Shown piece by piece: positions 43,263 through 53,339 of a stretch of 64,000 bases of DNA; positions within the stretch are counted from its first letter, which is position 1, and each line of letters begins with the position of its first letter. Source of the stretch: 66-474 sp036279975 (lineage in GTDB: Bacteria > Pseudomonadota > Gammaproteobacteria > Xanthomonadales > Rhodanobacteraceae). The stretch spans positions 1 through 64,000 of the forward strand of contig DASURP010000025.1 in the NCBI GenBank assembly GCA_036279975.1. The letters run 5' to 3'. A model generated the notes under the pieces. The model saw nothing but the letters and a program-made list of their open reading frames with translations. It made no database searches and was not told where the DNA came from. A program made the translations under genes and the position numbers.

Positions 43263-44230
43263 GCCTGGACCTCCGCCAGCGCCGCGCGCAATTCCCCGGG
43301 CGTGCCCAGCACACGGGCGTCGATGGCCTTGTCGATGCGCCTGCACAGGCCCGCCAGTACCTTGCCGGGTCCGCATTCGAAAATCCTGGTGGCGCCGTTG
43401 CGCACCAGCGACTGCACGGTGTCGGTCCACAGCACCGGCATGTACAGCTGGCGCTCCAGCGCCGCACGGATGAACTCGATCCCGACGTGGGCCTTGGCAT
43501 CGGCATTCTGCAGCACCGGAACCGCCGGCACCTGCCAGGGCAAGTCCGCCATGCGCTCGGCAAGCTGCAGCGCCGCGTCGCGCATCAACGGCGTGTGCGA
43601 AGGCACCGACACCGCGAGCTTGACGACCTTGCGTACGCCGAGTTCGGCCAGCCGCTGCGCGGCGCGCTCGACCGCGCCCACGTGACCCGCGATCACCAGC
43701 TGCCCGGGGCTGTTGTAGTTGGCGGGGGTGACGATTTCCACGCCGGAGACTTCCTTGCAAACGTTGCGGATGACTTCGTCGTCGGCGCCGAGCACCGCTG
43801 CCATCGACCCGACGCCGGCCGGGACCGCAGCCTGCATCAGGCGGCCACGTTCGGCGACCAGCGCGGCCGCATCCCGCAGCGGCAAGGCGCCGGCGCAGAC
43901 CAGCGCCGAGTACTCGCCAAGGCTGTGCCCCGCGACCTGCGCGGGCAGCGGGCCGCCCAGTGCCTGCCACACCCGCCATACCGCGACGCTGGCGGCCAGC
44001 AGCGTCGGCTGGGTGTTTTCGGTCTTGCCGAGTTCGTCGTCCGGTCCGTCCTGCGAGAGCGCCCATAGGTCGAAACCGGCGCCCCCTGACGCTTCATCGA
44101 AGGTCTTGCGGACTTCCGGGAACTCGGCGCCGAGTTCGGCCAACATGCCGACGGACTGCGAGCCCTGGCCCGGGAAGACGAACGCAAGCTGCGCCGCCGG
44201 TGAAGCTTGTTTGATCGCGTCCTCGCCCAT
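43259..44230 (-). CDS. fabD: Malonyl-CoA:ACP transacylase
   Basis: A 323-residue protein with FPGQGSQSVGML at the N-terminus, the nucleophile Ser in GHSLGEYSAL, and the catalytic His in SVPSHTPLM. It loads malonyl groups on ACP. It follows fabH by 6 bp and overlaps fabG. Confidence 0.95.
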   Translation of the reverse strand: MGEDAIKQASPAAQLAFVFPGQGSQSVGMLAELGAEFPEVRKTFDEASGGAGFDLWALSQDGPDDELGKTENTQPTLLAASVAVWRVWQALGGPLPAQVAGHSLGEYSALVCAGALPLRDAAALVAERGRLMQAAVPAGVGSMAAVLGADDEVIRNVCKEVSGVEIVTPANYNSPGQLVIAGHVGAVERAAQRLAELGVRKVVKLAVSVPSHTPLMRDAALQLAERMADLPWQVPAVPVLQNADAKAHVGIEFIRAALERQLYMPVLWTDTVQSLVRNGATRIFECGPGKVLAGLCRRIDKAIDARVLGTPGELRAALAEVQA

Positions 44231-44236
44231 TTCGAA

Positions 44237-45205
44237 TCAATACCTGATCATGGCCGAGGCCCAGGTGAATCCGCCACCGAAGGCTTCCAGCAGGAGGTGC
44301 TGGCCACGTTGCACGCGCCCGGAACGCACCGCGGCGTCCAGCGCCAGCGGCACCGAGCCGGACGAGGTGTTGGCGTGCTTGTCGACCGTGACGATCACCC
44401 GTTCCATCGGCATGCCAAGGCGCCTGGCGGTGGCTTCGATGATGCGCAGGTTGGCCTGGTGGGGGATCAGCCAGTCGATCTGCCCGGCCTGCATGTTCGC
44501 GGCCTCGAGGGTTTCGTCCACCAGTGCATCCAGCGTCTTCACAGCGATCTTGAACACCTCGCGTCCACGCATGCGAATGCGCACGCCGTGGTTTTTCTCG
44601 TCACTGAATCCCACCGATACCCCGACCGGGTTGTACAGCAGATCCTTGTAACCGCCATCGGCATGCAGGCAGGTGGCGATCACGCCCGGCTCGTCGGACG
44701 CCTCCAGCACCACCGCGCCGGCGCCGTCACCGAACAGCACGCAGGTTTCGCGCTCACTCCAGTCGACCATGCGGGTCAGGGTTTCCGCGCCCATCACCAG
44801 CGCACGCTTGACCTGCCCCGCACGGATGAAATTGTTCGCGACCCCGAGCGCGTACATGAAACCCGAACAGGCGGCGTTGACGTCGAACGCCATGCAGCCG
44901 TTGGCGCCCAGCCGATCCTGGATCAGGCAGGCGGTGGCGGGAAACACGATGTCCGGGGTGGTGGTGCCCAGGATCACCATGTCGAGGTCGGAGGAGTTGA
45001 CCCCCGCATCGTCCAGCGCCTGCTTGCCGGCGCGGAACGCGAGGTCTCCGGTGGTTTCGCCGGCGGCGGCGACGTGCCGTTCACGGATGCCGGTGCGGGT
45101 GCGGATCCACTCGTCGCTGGTATCCACGATCCTTGCAAGATCGTCATTGGTGACGACGCGCTCCGGCAGCGCGCTGCCGGTGGCGAGAATGCGGGCGTAA
45201 GTCAA
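44237..45205 (-). CDS. fabH: Beta-ketoacyl-ACP synthase III
   Basis: A 322-residue initiating condensing enzyme. Cys113 lies in NAACSGFMYAL, His in IPHQANLRI and Asn in NTSSGSVPLAL. It condenses acetyl-CoA (or branched acyl-CoA) with malonyl-ACP. Translation appears to start at TTG 45205, since no ATG precedes TYARILATGSALP; gggggac lies upstream. Branched-chain acyl-CoA starters from the liu/icmF pathway could feed it if its specificity allows (inference). Confidence 0.94.
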   Translation of the reverse strand: MTYARILATGSALPERVVTNDDLARIVDTSDEWIRTRTGIRERHVAAAGETTGDLAFRAGKQALDDAGVNSSDLDMVILGTTTPDIVFPATACLIQDRLGANGCMAFDVNAACSGFMYALGVANNFIRAGQVKRALVMGAETLTRMVDWSERETCVLFGDGAGAVVLEASDEPGVIATCLHADGGYKDLLYNPVGVSVGFSDEKNHGVRIRMRGREVFKIAVKTLDALVDETLEAANMQAGQIDWLIPHQANLRIIEATARRLGMPMERVIVTVDKHANTSSGSVPLALDAAVRSGRVQRGQHLLLEAFGGGFTWASAMIRY

Positions 45206-45299
45206 GATTCAGTCCCCCGGACAGGCGTTGCGCACGCGAGAAAACGCGGCGGCGCCCGCAAGCGCCGCGTGTCGGCTGGCAGCATTGCCATCAACGAGG

Positions 45300-45494
45300 T
45301 CAATCCTCGTCGACGGCCGCCTGCTTGTCCTCGATCACCTTGCGGCCGCGGTAGTAGCCGTCCTTGGTGACGTGGTGGCGACGATGGATTTCGCCCGAAG
45401 TCGGATCGGTGGCGAGCTGGACCTTGTCCAGCGCATCGTGGGCGCGGCGCATGCCACGGCGGGAGGGGGATTTGCGACTCTTTGCAACGGCCAT
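45300..45494 (-). CDS. rpmF: 50S ribosomal protein L32
   Basis: A 64-residue basic protein (MAVAKSRKSPSRRGMRRAHD). It has no cysteines, so it is the zinc-free (C-) form of L32. It lies between yceD and fabH, the conserved order that ties ribosome and lipid synthesis. Confidence 0.96.
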   Translation of the reverse strand: MAVAKSRKSPSRRGMRRAHDALDKVQLATDPTSGEIHRRHHVTKDGYYRGRKVIEDKQAAVDED

Positions 45495-45694
45495 GACGGC
45501 TCTCCTGGAAACAATTCAACGACGGGAGCGTCCCGTCACTCGTGGCGATTCTCTGCGAACCCGTTGCGACGTGCCTCCGCGGCCACCACCGAACCCTTGC
45601 AAGGCAACTGTTGCATCGCCCGCTTGATTCGAGGGGCAAGAAACCGGGGAGCCGTCATGACGGGTTGCCCATGAAACACGTACACCAACTACGA

Positions 45695-46228
45695 CTATTT
45701 CCCGCGTGACGCGATCAACTTGCGCAGGTCCGCGAACGGACGCGCTACCGCTGCAGCATGCGCAGCATTCCCTGGCGCCTGCACGGACGTGTTCCATTCG
45801 CCCTGCAGGGCCTCGCTGCCTGGCTTCACGGGCACCAGCGGCAAGGCCAGCAGCAATTCGTCCTCGATCACCCGGCGCGGATGCAATGCTCCGTTTTCGA
45901 GCAGCAGCGGCTCGCACTGCCCCGGCAATCCCGCCGCGTCGTCCTCGCTGGCGAGCAGTCCGAGCCGGGTGTCCACCGTGACCGGCCATTCGAAGGGCTG
46001 CAGCGTCCGCTGACACTGCAAGGTCAGGCGCCCAGCCAGACGAACGTGCAACTCGGAGCCACCGAGTTGGCCGGACTCGAAGTCGAGATTGTAGGCGATT
46101 TCGCCGGTATCCTTCGCCAGCGCCTCCACCAATCGCGGCAATTCCGCGACCGGCAGCGCACCTTCGAAGGATCGCCGCCCGGCCACCATGCGTTCGGCGT
46201 CCACACTCGCTGGCAGGGACGCGGACAT
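45695..46228 (-). CDS. yceD: DUF177 family protein YceD
   Basis: A 177-residue protein of the DUF177 family, needed in some bacteria for 23S rRNA maturation. Family markers include LQCQRTLQPFEWPV and EDELLLALPLVP. It directly precedes rpmF as in most proteobacteria, with a ~200-bp spacer here. It is divergent from a plus-strand unit beginning at 46361. Confidence 0.9.
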   Translation of the reverse strand: MSASLPASVDAERMVAGRRSFEGALPVAELPRLVEALAKDTGEIAYNLDFESGQLGGSELHVRLAGRLTLQCQRTLQPFEWPVTVDTRLGLLASEDDAAGLPGQCEPLLLENGALHPRRVIEDELLLALPLVPVKPGSEALQGEWNTSVQAPGNAAHAAAVARPFADLRKLIASRGK

Positions 46229-46360
46229 AAGCGCGGAATGCTAGATTCCGCACTGCACAAAGTCAACAGCCGGGTGGCGGTGGGAGTTGGCCCGTATCAT
46301 GCTTGGCATCCATCCGCATCGCGCTCGCAAGGCCCGCGTTTGACCTCCGCCTCCGCCACC

Positions 46361-46804
46361 ATGCTTGCCATCGTCCTGCCCGCCCTGGTGGCAGCGGTCG
46401 TCTGTGGCGTGGTCGTATGGCTGCTGGTTCGCCAGATCCGCCACCAGCGCACCCTGCGCACCCTGTACCTCGAAGCCGACGGCATCGAGCGCGACCTCAA
46501 GGAATGCCGGCAGCGCCTGCAACGCGCACACGCATCCATGTCGATCAGCCCCAACCTGCCCGCGGCCGGCGAGACCCGGGCCCGGCAGGCGATCGACGCC
46601 GCGCTGCGCGAACTGCTGTCGCACCGACTGTGGTTGCGCGACCGGGCCGAACAGGCCACCCAGCACGAACTGGACGCCGCCGTCGCGGCCATGGGCAAGG
46701 CGCGCGGCGCGCTCGGCGCGCAACTGCGCGAACTCGACTCGGCCCAGCGTGCACTGGAAACCGCGGTGCGTGAAAAGATCGAAGACCTTTCGCAGCAGCC
46801 ATGA
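46361..46804 (+). CDS. Small membrane-anchored coiled-coil protein, unknown
   Basis: A 147-residue protein from ATG 46361. One N-terminal transmembrane helix (VLPALVAAVVCGVVVWLLV) is followed by a long charged helical region (QRTLRTLYLEADGIERDLKE, EQATQHELDAAVAA) with heptad-like spacing. I do not recognise the family. Its stop overlaps the ATG of the Maf gene, so the two are co-translated. A TTG seven codons upstream is an alternative start. Confidence 0.7.
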   Translation: MLAIVLPALVAAVVCGVVVWLLVRQIRHQRTLRTLYLEADGIERDLKECRQRLQRAHASMSISPNLPAAGETRARQAIDAALRELLSHRLWLRDRAEQATQHELDAAVAAMGKARGALGAQLRELDSAQRALETAVREKIEDLSQQP

Positions 46805-47385
46805 GCCGGCCCCGGATCGTCCTCGCCTCGACCTCTTGCTACCGGGCCGGACTGCTGCGGCGCATCATCGCCGATTTCACGCAGGCCCCACCCGCTGCCG
46901 ACGAAACCCCGCTGGCCGGCGAGCCGCCCCCGGCACGCGCCGCGCGCCTGGCCTCGACCAAGGCGCGGGCCGTTGCCTCGGATTTCCACGACGCCCTGGT
47001 CATTGGTTCCGACCAGGTCGCGGCGCTCGGCGAAACGGTGCTGCACAAACCCGGCAACATCGATAATGCACGCGAACAACTACGCGCAAGTAGCGGAAAT
47101 ACAGTTGATTTCTTCACGGGTATCTGCGTGATCGATACCCGCGACGGACGCCAACGGGACGCGCTCGACCACACCAAGGTGGTTTTCCGCGAACTCGACC
47201 ATGGCGAGATCGACCGCTACCTTTCACGTGAACGCCCCCTCGACTGCGCCGGCAGCTTCAAATCCGAGGGTGCCGGCATCGCACTGTTCGAGCGCATCGA
47301 GGGCGAAGACCCGACGGCCCTGATCGGGCTGCCGCTGATCGCGCTGGCCCGGCTGTTGCGGGAAGCCGGCGTCGCGTTGCCCTGA
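46801..47385 (+). CDS. yceF: Maf-family nucleotide pyrophosphatase (YceF type)
   Basis: A 194-residue ITPase-fold protein. The substrate motif LASTSCYRAGLL, the catalytic region VIGSDQVAAL and the SFKSEGAGIALFERIEGEDPTALIGLPL block identify the YceF branch, which hydrolyses 7-methyl-GTP and similar non-canonical nucleotides. yceD-rpmF lie nearby but divergent, as a rearranged form of the common yceF-yceD-rpmF linkage. Confidence 0.9.
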   Translation: MSRPRIVLASTSCYRAGLLRRIIADFTQAPPAADETPLAGEPPPARAARLASTKARAVASDFHDALVIGSDQVAALGETVLHKPGNIDNAREQLRASSGNTVDFFTGICVIDTRDGRQRDALDHTKVVFRELDHGEIDRYLSRERPLDCAGSFKSEGAGIALFERIEGEDPTALIGLPLIALARLLREAGVALP

Positions 47386-47452
47386 GTCCACGCGGTCGCG
47401 ACGCGTGGCGTCGTACACTGGCCATTGTCCGCAGCATCGCCCGGGAACCAGC

Positions 47453-48409
<957 letters not shown>

Positions 48410-48413
48410 ACCC

Positions 48414-49376
48414 ATGGACGCAGCCGCGCACGCCGCACCCGTGACCCTCGCGGCGCGCCTGCGGCGCTGGTTTCCGACCCTGGCGCGCGGGCGCAGCCCG
48501 GAAGCCCTGCCGGTGCGGCTGGACCGCCGCCGCATCTACATAGTGCCGACGCGCGCGGGGCTGGGCTTTGCGGTCCTGCTGGCAGCCATGCTCACGGGCG
48601 CGCTCAACTACCAGAACAACGCGGCGCTGCTGCTGACCTGCCTGCTCGGCGCCACCCTCGCCGGCAGCATGCTGCTGACCTGGCGCGAGCTGCATGACCT
48701 GACCCTGCGCTCGCTGCACGCCGACCACGGCTTCTGCGGCGCGCGCCTGCCGATCCACCTCGAGTTCGCCGACGATGGACGCGCGCGCCCGGGACTGCAC
48801 ATCGCACTTGACGACATCCGGCAACCCTGCCCGCTGCAACATGGCACCAGCCGCGCCACGGTCACTGCGCCCACCAGTGCGCGCGGATGGATGCCGCTGC
48901 CGCGCATGCAGCTCTCGAACACCCTGCCGTTCGGATTGTTCAGGGCCTGGAGCTGGATCACGCCGGACCGGAGCGTGCTGGTTTATCCGCGCATCCTGCG
49001 CGATGTCCCGCCACCCGCAAGCAACGACGACCCGAACGAACGCATCGCCGGCGGCGACGAATTCGCGGGGTTGCGCGACTACCACGTGGGCGACCCGATC
49101 CGGCACGTGGCGTGGAAGGCCAGCGCCCGCCACGACCACCTGCTGGTACGCGAATTCGACCGCGCCGCGCCCGGACAACCGTTGCGCTTCGACTGGCATG
49201 CCCTGTCCGGCGTCGACCGCGAGACCCGCATCGCACGCCTCACCGGCTGGATCTGCGATGCGTACGCCGCGGCGCACCCGTGGCTGCTGATCCTCGAGGA
49301 CCATCACGCGCTCGGCCCCGGCAGCAACGCCGCGCACTACCACCGCTGCCTGACGATACTGGCGGAGCTGCCGTGA
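48414..49376 (+). CDS. DUF58 domain protein
   Basis: A 320-residue protein with two N-terminal transmembrane helices (TRAGLGFAVLLAAMLTG; AALLLTCLLGATLAG) and the DUF58 signature GGDEFAGLRDYHVGDPIRHV with WKASARHDHLLVREFD. It is a partner of MoxR ATPases. Its stop overlaps the next gene's GTG. Confidence 0.9.
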   Translation: MDAAAHAAPVTLAARLRRWFPTLARGRSPEALPVRLDRRRIYIVPTRAGLGFAVLLAAMLTGALNYQNNAALLLTCLLGATLAGSMLLTWRELHDLTLRSLHADHGFCGARLPIHLEFADDGRARPGLHIALDDIRQPCPLQHGTSRATVTAPTSARGWMPLPRMQLSNTLPFGLFRAWSWITPDRSVLVYPRILRDVPPPASNDDPNERIAGGDEFAGLRDYHVGDPIRHVAWKASARHDHLLVREFDRAAPGQPLRFDWHALSGVDRETRIARLTGWICDAYAAAHPWLLILEDHHALGPGSNAAHYHRCLTILAELP

Positions 49377-51367
49377 AACGCCGGTCCGCGCCGCCCCCCG
49401 GAACCCGCGAGCAAGCCTGGGCGCTCACGCCGCTGCCGTTCAACCTGCTGTGCATCACCGTGCTGTGCGTGCTGGCCGCGCACGCGCCGCACCTGCCCGC
49501 GTGGTACACGGCGGCACTGGCCGCGATCCTGCTCGCGCGCTGGTGGCAACGCCGCCGGCAGCGCCGGCGCGTCTCGACCTGGCTGCGGATCGTGATGCTG
49601 GTGACGGTGCTGGCGGTGGTGACCGCCGTCTACGGTTCGCCGTTCGGACGCGAACCGGGCGCGGCCATCGTGTGCGGGTTGCTGGTGGTCAAGCTGCTGG
49701 AGAGCGAACACCTGCGCGACGCGCGCATGACGGTCGGGTTCGCCTGTTTCATCCTCATGAGCGCGTTGCTGTTCGACCAGTCGCTGGGTTTCACGATCGT
49801 GGCCGGCTTGATGCTGCTGCCGGCACTGGCAACCCTGCGCGCGCTGGAGCCCGGCCTGCCCGCGGCCGGCTGGCTGCCCGCCTTCAAGACGGGCACGGCG
49901 TTGCTGGCGGCCAGCCTGCCGGCCGCACTGCTCGGCTTCCTGCTGATCCCGCGGCTGTCGATGCCGTTGTGGGGTGCACCCGACAAGGGCGTGGCGCGCA
50001 CCGGCGTCAGCGATCGCATGGCGCCGGGCGACCTGCAGTCGCTGCTGACCGACGACGCCGTGGCGATGCGGATCGGTTTCGACGGCGCGCCGCCGCCCGA
50101 CGGGCAACGCTATTTCCGCGGCATGGTGCTGTGGGAATTCGACGGACGCGCGTGGCTCCCGGGCGCGGCCGCGCGGCGCCCGTGGCCACCCGCGCCACTC
50201 GCCACCCGCGGCCCGGCGACCCGCTACGAGGTGACCCTGCTGCCCAGCCACCAGCACTGGCTGTTCGCGCTGGACGTGCCAATTACCGCACCCGAGGGCG
50301 CGCAGATGGGACCCGACCACACCTTGTGGTCGAGCAAGTCCGTCGACCAGACCCTGCGTTACCGCGTGGCGTCGGCAACCGATTACCACCTCGCGCCGGA
50401 AGGCCTCGATCCGCGCATGCGTGCGGCGGCACTGGAATTGCCCGCGGGATTCGATCCGCGCGCGCGTACACTGGCCGCGCGCTGGCGCGCGGCGGCGGGT
50501 TCGGACACGCCCGCGATCGTTCGCGATGCGCTGGCGCTTTTCCGCGACGGCGGTTTCGTTTACGACCTCGATGCCCCCCCGCTCGGGCGCAACAGCATCG
50601 ACGATTTCCTGTTCGACACCAAAACAGGTTTTTGCGAACACTACGCCAGCGCCTTCACCTTCCTGATGCGCGCCGCGGGCATCCCGGCGCGCGTGGTGGT
50701 CGGATACCAGGGCGGGTTCTGGAACGGCTTCGCGCACTACCTGCTGATCCGCCAATCCGACGCGCACGCATGGTCGGAAGTATGGCTTGCGGGCCGCGGC
50801 TGGGTGCGGGTCGACCCCACCGCCGCGGTGAGCCAGGTGATCCTGGCCAGCACCGGCGGCGCGGTCGGCGACATCGGCGGGGGCGGCAGCAATTGGTGGA
50901 TGCCCTGGCGCGACCGCATGGACGTGATCAACCGCTGGTGGGGCCAGACGGTGGTCGGCTTCGATGCCTTGCAGCAGAGCCGGCTGTTGCGTCCGTTCGG
51001 CGTCGACCACGCCACCGCACAGACACTGGGCATTGCACTGGCCGTCGTCGTGTTCCTGGCCCTCGGCGCGGGCGCGCTGCTGGCATCGCTGCGTCCGCGC
51101 AGGAAGCCGCGCGATACGCTGGCCGCCGCACAGCAGCGCCTGCAGCGCAAACTCGCGCGCTTGGGTATCGTGCGCGGCCACGCAGAGGGTCCACGCGACT
51201 TTTATCGACGCACTGCAACCGAACTGTCCGATTGGGCACCTACGGTAAACAAGCTGGCTACGGAGTACCTCACCCTGCGTTACGCCTGTTCCGAACCGCC
51301 GCCTGAACAGGCCAAGGCCTTCGCCCGGCGCGTACGTCGCTTCCGGGCCCGCCGTGTGGTCAAATAG
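49373..51367 (+). CDS. Transglutaminase-like membrane protein (TgpA, DUF3488)
   Basis: A 664-residue protein starting at GTG 49373. Several N-terminal transmembrane helices precede a periplasmic transglutaminase domain with Cys in KTGFCEHYASAF, His in SDAHAWSEVW and Asp in VRVDPTAA. A further transmembrane helix and a DUF4129-like cytoplasmic tail follow. It belongs to the TgpA family, essential in Pseudomonas aeruginosa. It forms an operon with the MoxR and DUF58 genes. Confidence 0.9.
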   Translation: MKRRSAPPPGTREQAWALTPLPFNLLCITVLCVLAAHAPHLPAWYTAALAAILLARWWQRRRQRRRVSTWLRIVMLVTVLAVVTAVYGSPFGREPGAAIVCGLLVVKLLESEHLRDARMTVGFACFILMSALLFDQSLGFTIVAGLMLLPALATLRALEPGLPAAGWLPAFKTGTALLAASLPAALLGFLLIPRLSMPLWGAPDKGVARTGVSDRMAPGDLQSLLTDDAVAMRIGFDGAPPPDGQRYFRGMVLWEFDGRAWLPGAAARRPWPPAPLATRGPATRYEVTLLPSHQHWLFALDVPITAPEGAQMGPDHTLWSSKSVDQTLRYRVASATDYHLAPEGLDPRMRAAALELPAGFDPRARTLAARWRAAAGSDTPAIVRDALALFRDGGFVYDLDAPPLGRNSIDDFLFDTKTGFCEHYASAFTFLMRAAGIPARVVVGYQGGFWNGFAHYLLIRQSDAHAWSEVWLAGRGWVRVDPTAAVSQVILASTGGAVGDIGGGGSNWWMPWRDRMDVINRWWGQTVVGFDALQQSRLLRPFGVDHATAQTLGIALAVVVFLALGAGALLASLRPRRKPRDTLAAAQQRLQRKLARLGIVRGHAEGPRDFYRRTATELSDWAPTVNKLATEYLTLRYACSEPPPEQAKAFARRVRRFRARRVVK

Positions 51368-51380
51368 ACGCGTCGGTTCA

Positions 51381-51531
51381 CCAACAGGGTGTTGAAAAAA
51401 CACCCTGTTGGCGCGGGCCATGGATGGCCCGCCGCGAATCAAGCACACCAAGTGCTTGATTCAACGAAGCCGAGTCCGGACATGCGCCGGACTCGGCGTG
51501 TTGAAAAAGTGCAGGAAAGCACTTTTTCAAC
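51381..51531. repeat. Array of five consecutive perfect hairpins
   Basis: Stems: 51381-51393/51399-51411 (13 bp, loop GAAAA), 51413-51421/51424-51432 (9 bp), 51436-51446/51452-51462 (11 bp), 51469-51479/51487-51497 (11 bp) and 51500-51512/51519-51531 (13 bp, T-rich right arm). They fill the gap between the transglutaminase gene and slp, ending 25 bp before the slp ATG. Confidence 0.85.
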
Positions 51532-51556
51532 AACCTGCCAATCACGGAGGCCCGCC

Positions 51557-52147
51557 ATGACACGTCGTGTTCTTTTCCTTTCGGTCGTGGGCGCCCTGGC
51601 CCTGGGTGGCTGCGCCACCATCCCCAAGCCGCTCGCCGGTGACTACGCACCGGTCTCGCTGGAGGCCGCACGCAGCGGTACCGCCAGCGCCACCCCGGTG
51701 CGCTGGGGCGGCGAACTCATCGAAACCCAGCCGCGCGAACAGCAGACCTGCTTCTTCGTGCTGGCCGAGCCGCTGGATTCGCAGGCGCGCCCGAAGGGCG
51801 GCGAGGAAAGCCTGGGCCGGTTCGTGGCCTGCAAGCAGGGCTTCTACGACCCGGAGGTATTCCAGAAGGGTCGCGAGATCACCGTGACAGGCACGCTCTC
51901 GGGCACCGTGCAGCACAAGATCGGCGAGTTCGACTACACCTACCCGAAGGTCGAAGCCAACAACGTTTACCTGTGGCCGAAGCGCCCGCTGTACGTGGCG
52001 CGCCCGGATCCGTGGGGCCCCTGGGGGCCGTGCGATCCGTTCTGGTCGCCGTGGGGCTGCGGCTGGGGCTACGGCCCGTGGTATTACCCGCCGCGCGTGA
52101 TCGTGGTGCCGCAGCCGGCACCACCGCCGCCGCCAAAGAAAGGCTGA
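51557..52147 (+). CDS. slp: Slp-family outer-membrane lipoprotein
   Basis: A 196-residue protein from ATG 51557 with cggagg upstream. The lipobox is ALGGC, and the Slp domain includes VRWGGELIETQPREQQTC, GRFVACKQGFYDPEVF and VTGTLSG. The C-terminal extension is Pro/Trp/Gly-rich (WGPWGPCDPFWSPWGCGWG). Slp proteins are induced by starvation or stationary phase in E. coli. The five-hairpin array lies directly upstream and could affect its expression. Confidence 0.9.
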   Translation: MTRRVLFLSVVGALALGGCATIPKPLAGDYAPVSLEAARSGTASATPVRWGGELIETQPREQQTCFFVLAEPLDSQARPKGGEESLGRFVACKQGFYDPEVFQKGREITVTGTLSGTVQHKIGEFDYTYPKVEANNVYLWPKRPLYVARPDPWGPWGPCDPFWSPWGCGWGYGPWYYPPRVIVVPQPAPPPPPKKG

Positions 52148-52209
52148 CCAGCCAGTCGCCGGGCTGGCGTCCGCGAACGGGTGCCATGTCACCGGCTTGC
52201 GCGTCGGCC

Positions 52210-52557
52210 TCAAACCATGCGTTCGGGCATCTGCCTGCCGGCCATCAGGTGCACGTGCAGGTAAAACACCGTCTGCCCGCCGCCGCGGTTGCAGTTGATC
52301 ACGCAGCGATAACCGCTGTCGGCGAAACCCTCGCGCTTGGCGTACGCGGATGCGGCAAGCAACAGCTTGCCCAGCAACACGGCATCGGCCTCACCGCAAT
52401 CGTTCAAGGTAGGAAGCGACTTCTGCTTCGGGATGAACAGCACGTGCACCGGCGCCTGCGGATGGATGTCGCGGAACGCCAGCACCTCGTCATCCTCGTA
52501 CACGATGTCGGCCGGCAGTTCGCGGCGCAGGATCTTGTCGAATATCGTGTCGGACAT
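52210..52557 (-). CDS. hinT: HIT-family purine nucleoside phosphoramidase-like protein
   Basis: A 115-residue HIT protein (IFDKILRRELPADIVYEDD ... RDIHPQAPVHVLFIPK). The triad region reads TVFYLHVHLMAGR: the last two histidines are kept, including the usual nucleophile, but the first histidine of HxHxH is Tyr (codon tac), a one-base change from cac. GYRCVINCNRGGGQ precedes it. HinT enzymes hydrolyse adenosine phosphoramidates. The Tyr may be tolerated, since the first triad His is not the nucleophile. Confidence 0.9.
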   Translation of the reverse strand: MSDTIFDKILRRELPADIVYEDDEVLAFRDIHPQAPVHVLFIPKQKSLPTLNDCGEADAVLLGKLLLAASAYAKREGFADSGYRCVINCNRGGGQTVFYLHVHLMAGRQMPERMV

Positions 52558-52622
52558 GGCTTGTTCCGGTTCAACCTCGACGCAGCATAGCAACCCCGGG
52601 ATTTCGCTGCGGTTTGCGCGGA

Positions 52623-53228
52623 TCAGTCCTCGAAGGCCACGCGGCTGCCAAACGCGTGCGCAAGCGTGCCGCGATCGACATATTCGAGCTCTCCGCCAAG
52701 CGGCACGCCATGCGCCAGCCGCGTGGCACGCACGCCGGCGCTACGCGCGAGCTGGCCGAGCCAGTGCGCGGTGGCTTCGCCTTCCACGGTCGGGTTGGTC
52801 GCGATCACCAGCTCGCGTATCTCGCCGTCGCCGAGCCTGCGCGTCAGCAGATCGCCGCCGAGTTCGTGCGGCCCCAGGCCATCCAGCGGCGACAGCCGCC
52901 CCATCAACACGAAGTAACGGCCGCGATAGCCGGTGGCCTGTTCGATCGCAAGCAGATCGGCGGGCGTCTCGACCACGCACAGCAACGAGGCATCGCGCGA
53001 TGCATTGGCGCAAATCGCGCATTCATCCAATTCGCTGAAGTTGCGGCACGACTTGCAGTGGCCGATGCGCTGCATGGCCTGCTGCAGGGATGCCGCCAAG
53101 CGCAGGCCGCCCTCGCGGTCGCGCTCCAGCAGGTGGAAGGCCATGCGCTGCGCGCTCTTGGCGCCGACGCCCGGGAGGCAGCGCAATGCCTCGATCAGTT
53201 CGGCGAGGAAGCTGGGTTGACTGGACAT
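52623..53228 (-). CDS. recR: Recombination protein RecR
   Basis: A 201-residue protein with an HhH motif (LPGVGAKSAQRMAFHLL), a four-cysteine zinc finger (CKSCRNFSELDECAIC) and a Toprim domain (VVETPADLLAIEQ). It acts with RecF/RecO in gap repair. It sits in the conserved dnaX-ybaB-recR order, with an inverted-repeat element inserted between ybaB and recR. Confidence 0.95.
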   Translation of the reverse strand: MSSQPSFLAELIEALRCLPGVGAKSAQRMAFHLLERDREGGLRLAASLQQAMQRIGHCKSCRNFSELDECAICANASRDASLLCVVETPADLLAIEQATGYRGRYFVLMGRLSPLDGLGPHELGGDLLTRRLGDGEIRELVIATNPTVEGEATAHWLGQLARSAGVRATRLAHGVPLGGELEYVDRGTLAHAFGSRVAFED

Positions 53229-53242
53229 GGGCTTGGGAAACC

Positions 53243-53313
53243 GGGGTCAGAGTCACTTTTCCGAAACGTGATCCGCGCATGCGAATGGCCGCTGGAAAAG
53301 TGACTCTGACCCC
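53243..53313. repeat. Perfect 20-bp inverted-repeat element (GGGGTCAGAGTCAC arms), REPIN-like
   Basis: GGGGTCAGAGTCACTTTTCC (53243-53262) is exactly complementary to 53294-53313, with a 31-bp loop containing CGCGCATGCG. It is related to 20472-20596 but with different arm bases that stay paired. No transposase is present. Confidence 0.8.
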
Positions 53314-53339
53314 ATATCAGACCCCATTTCACCTGGCTC

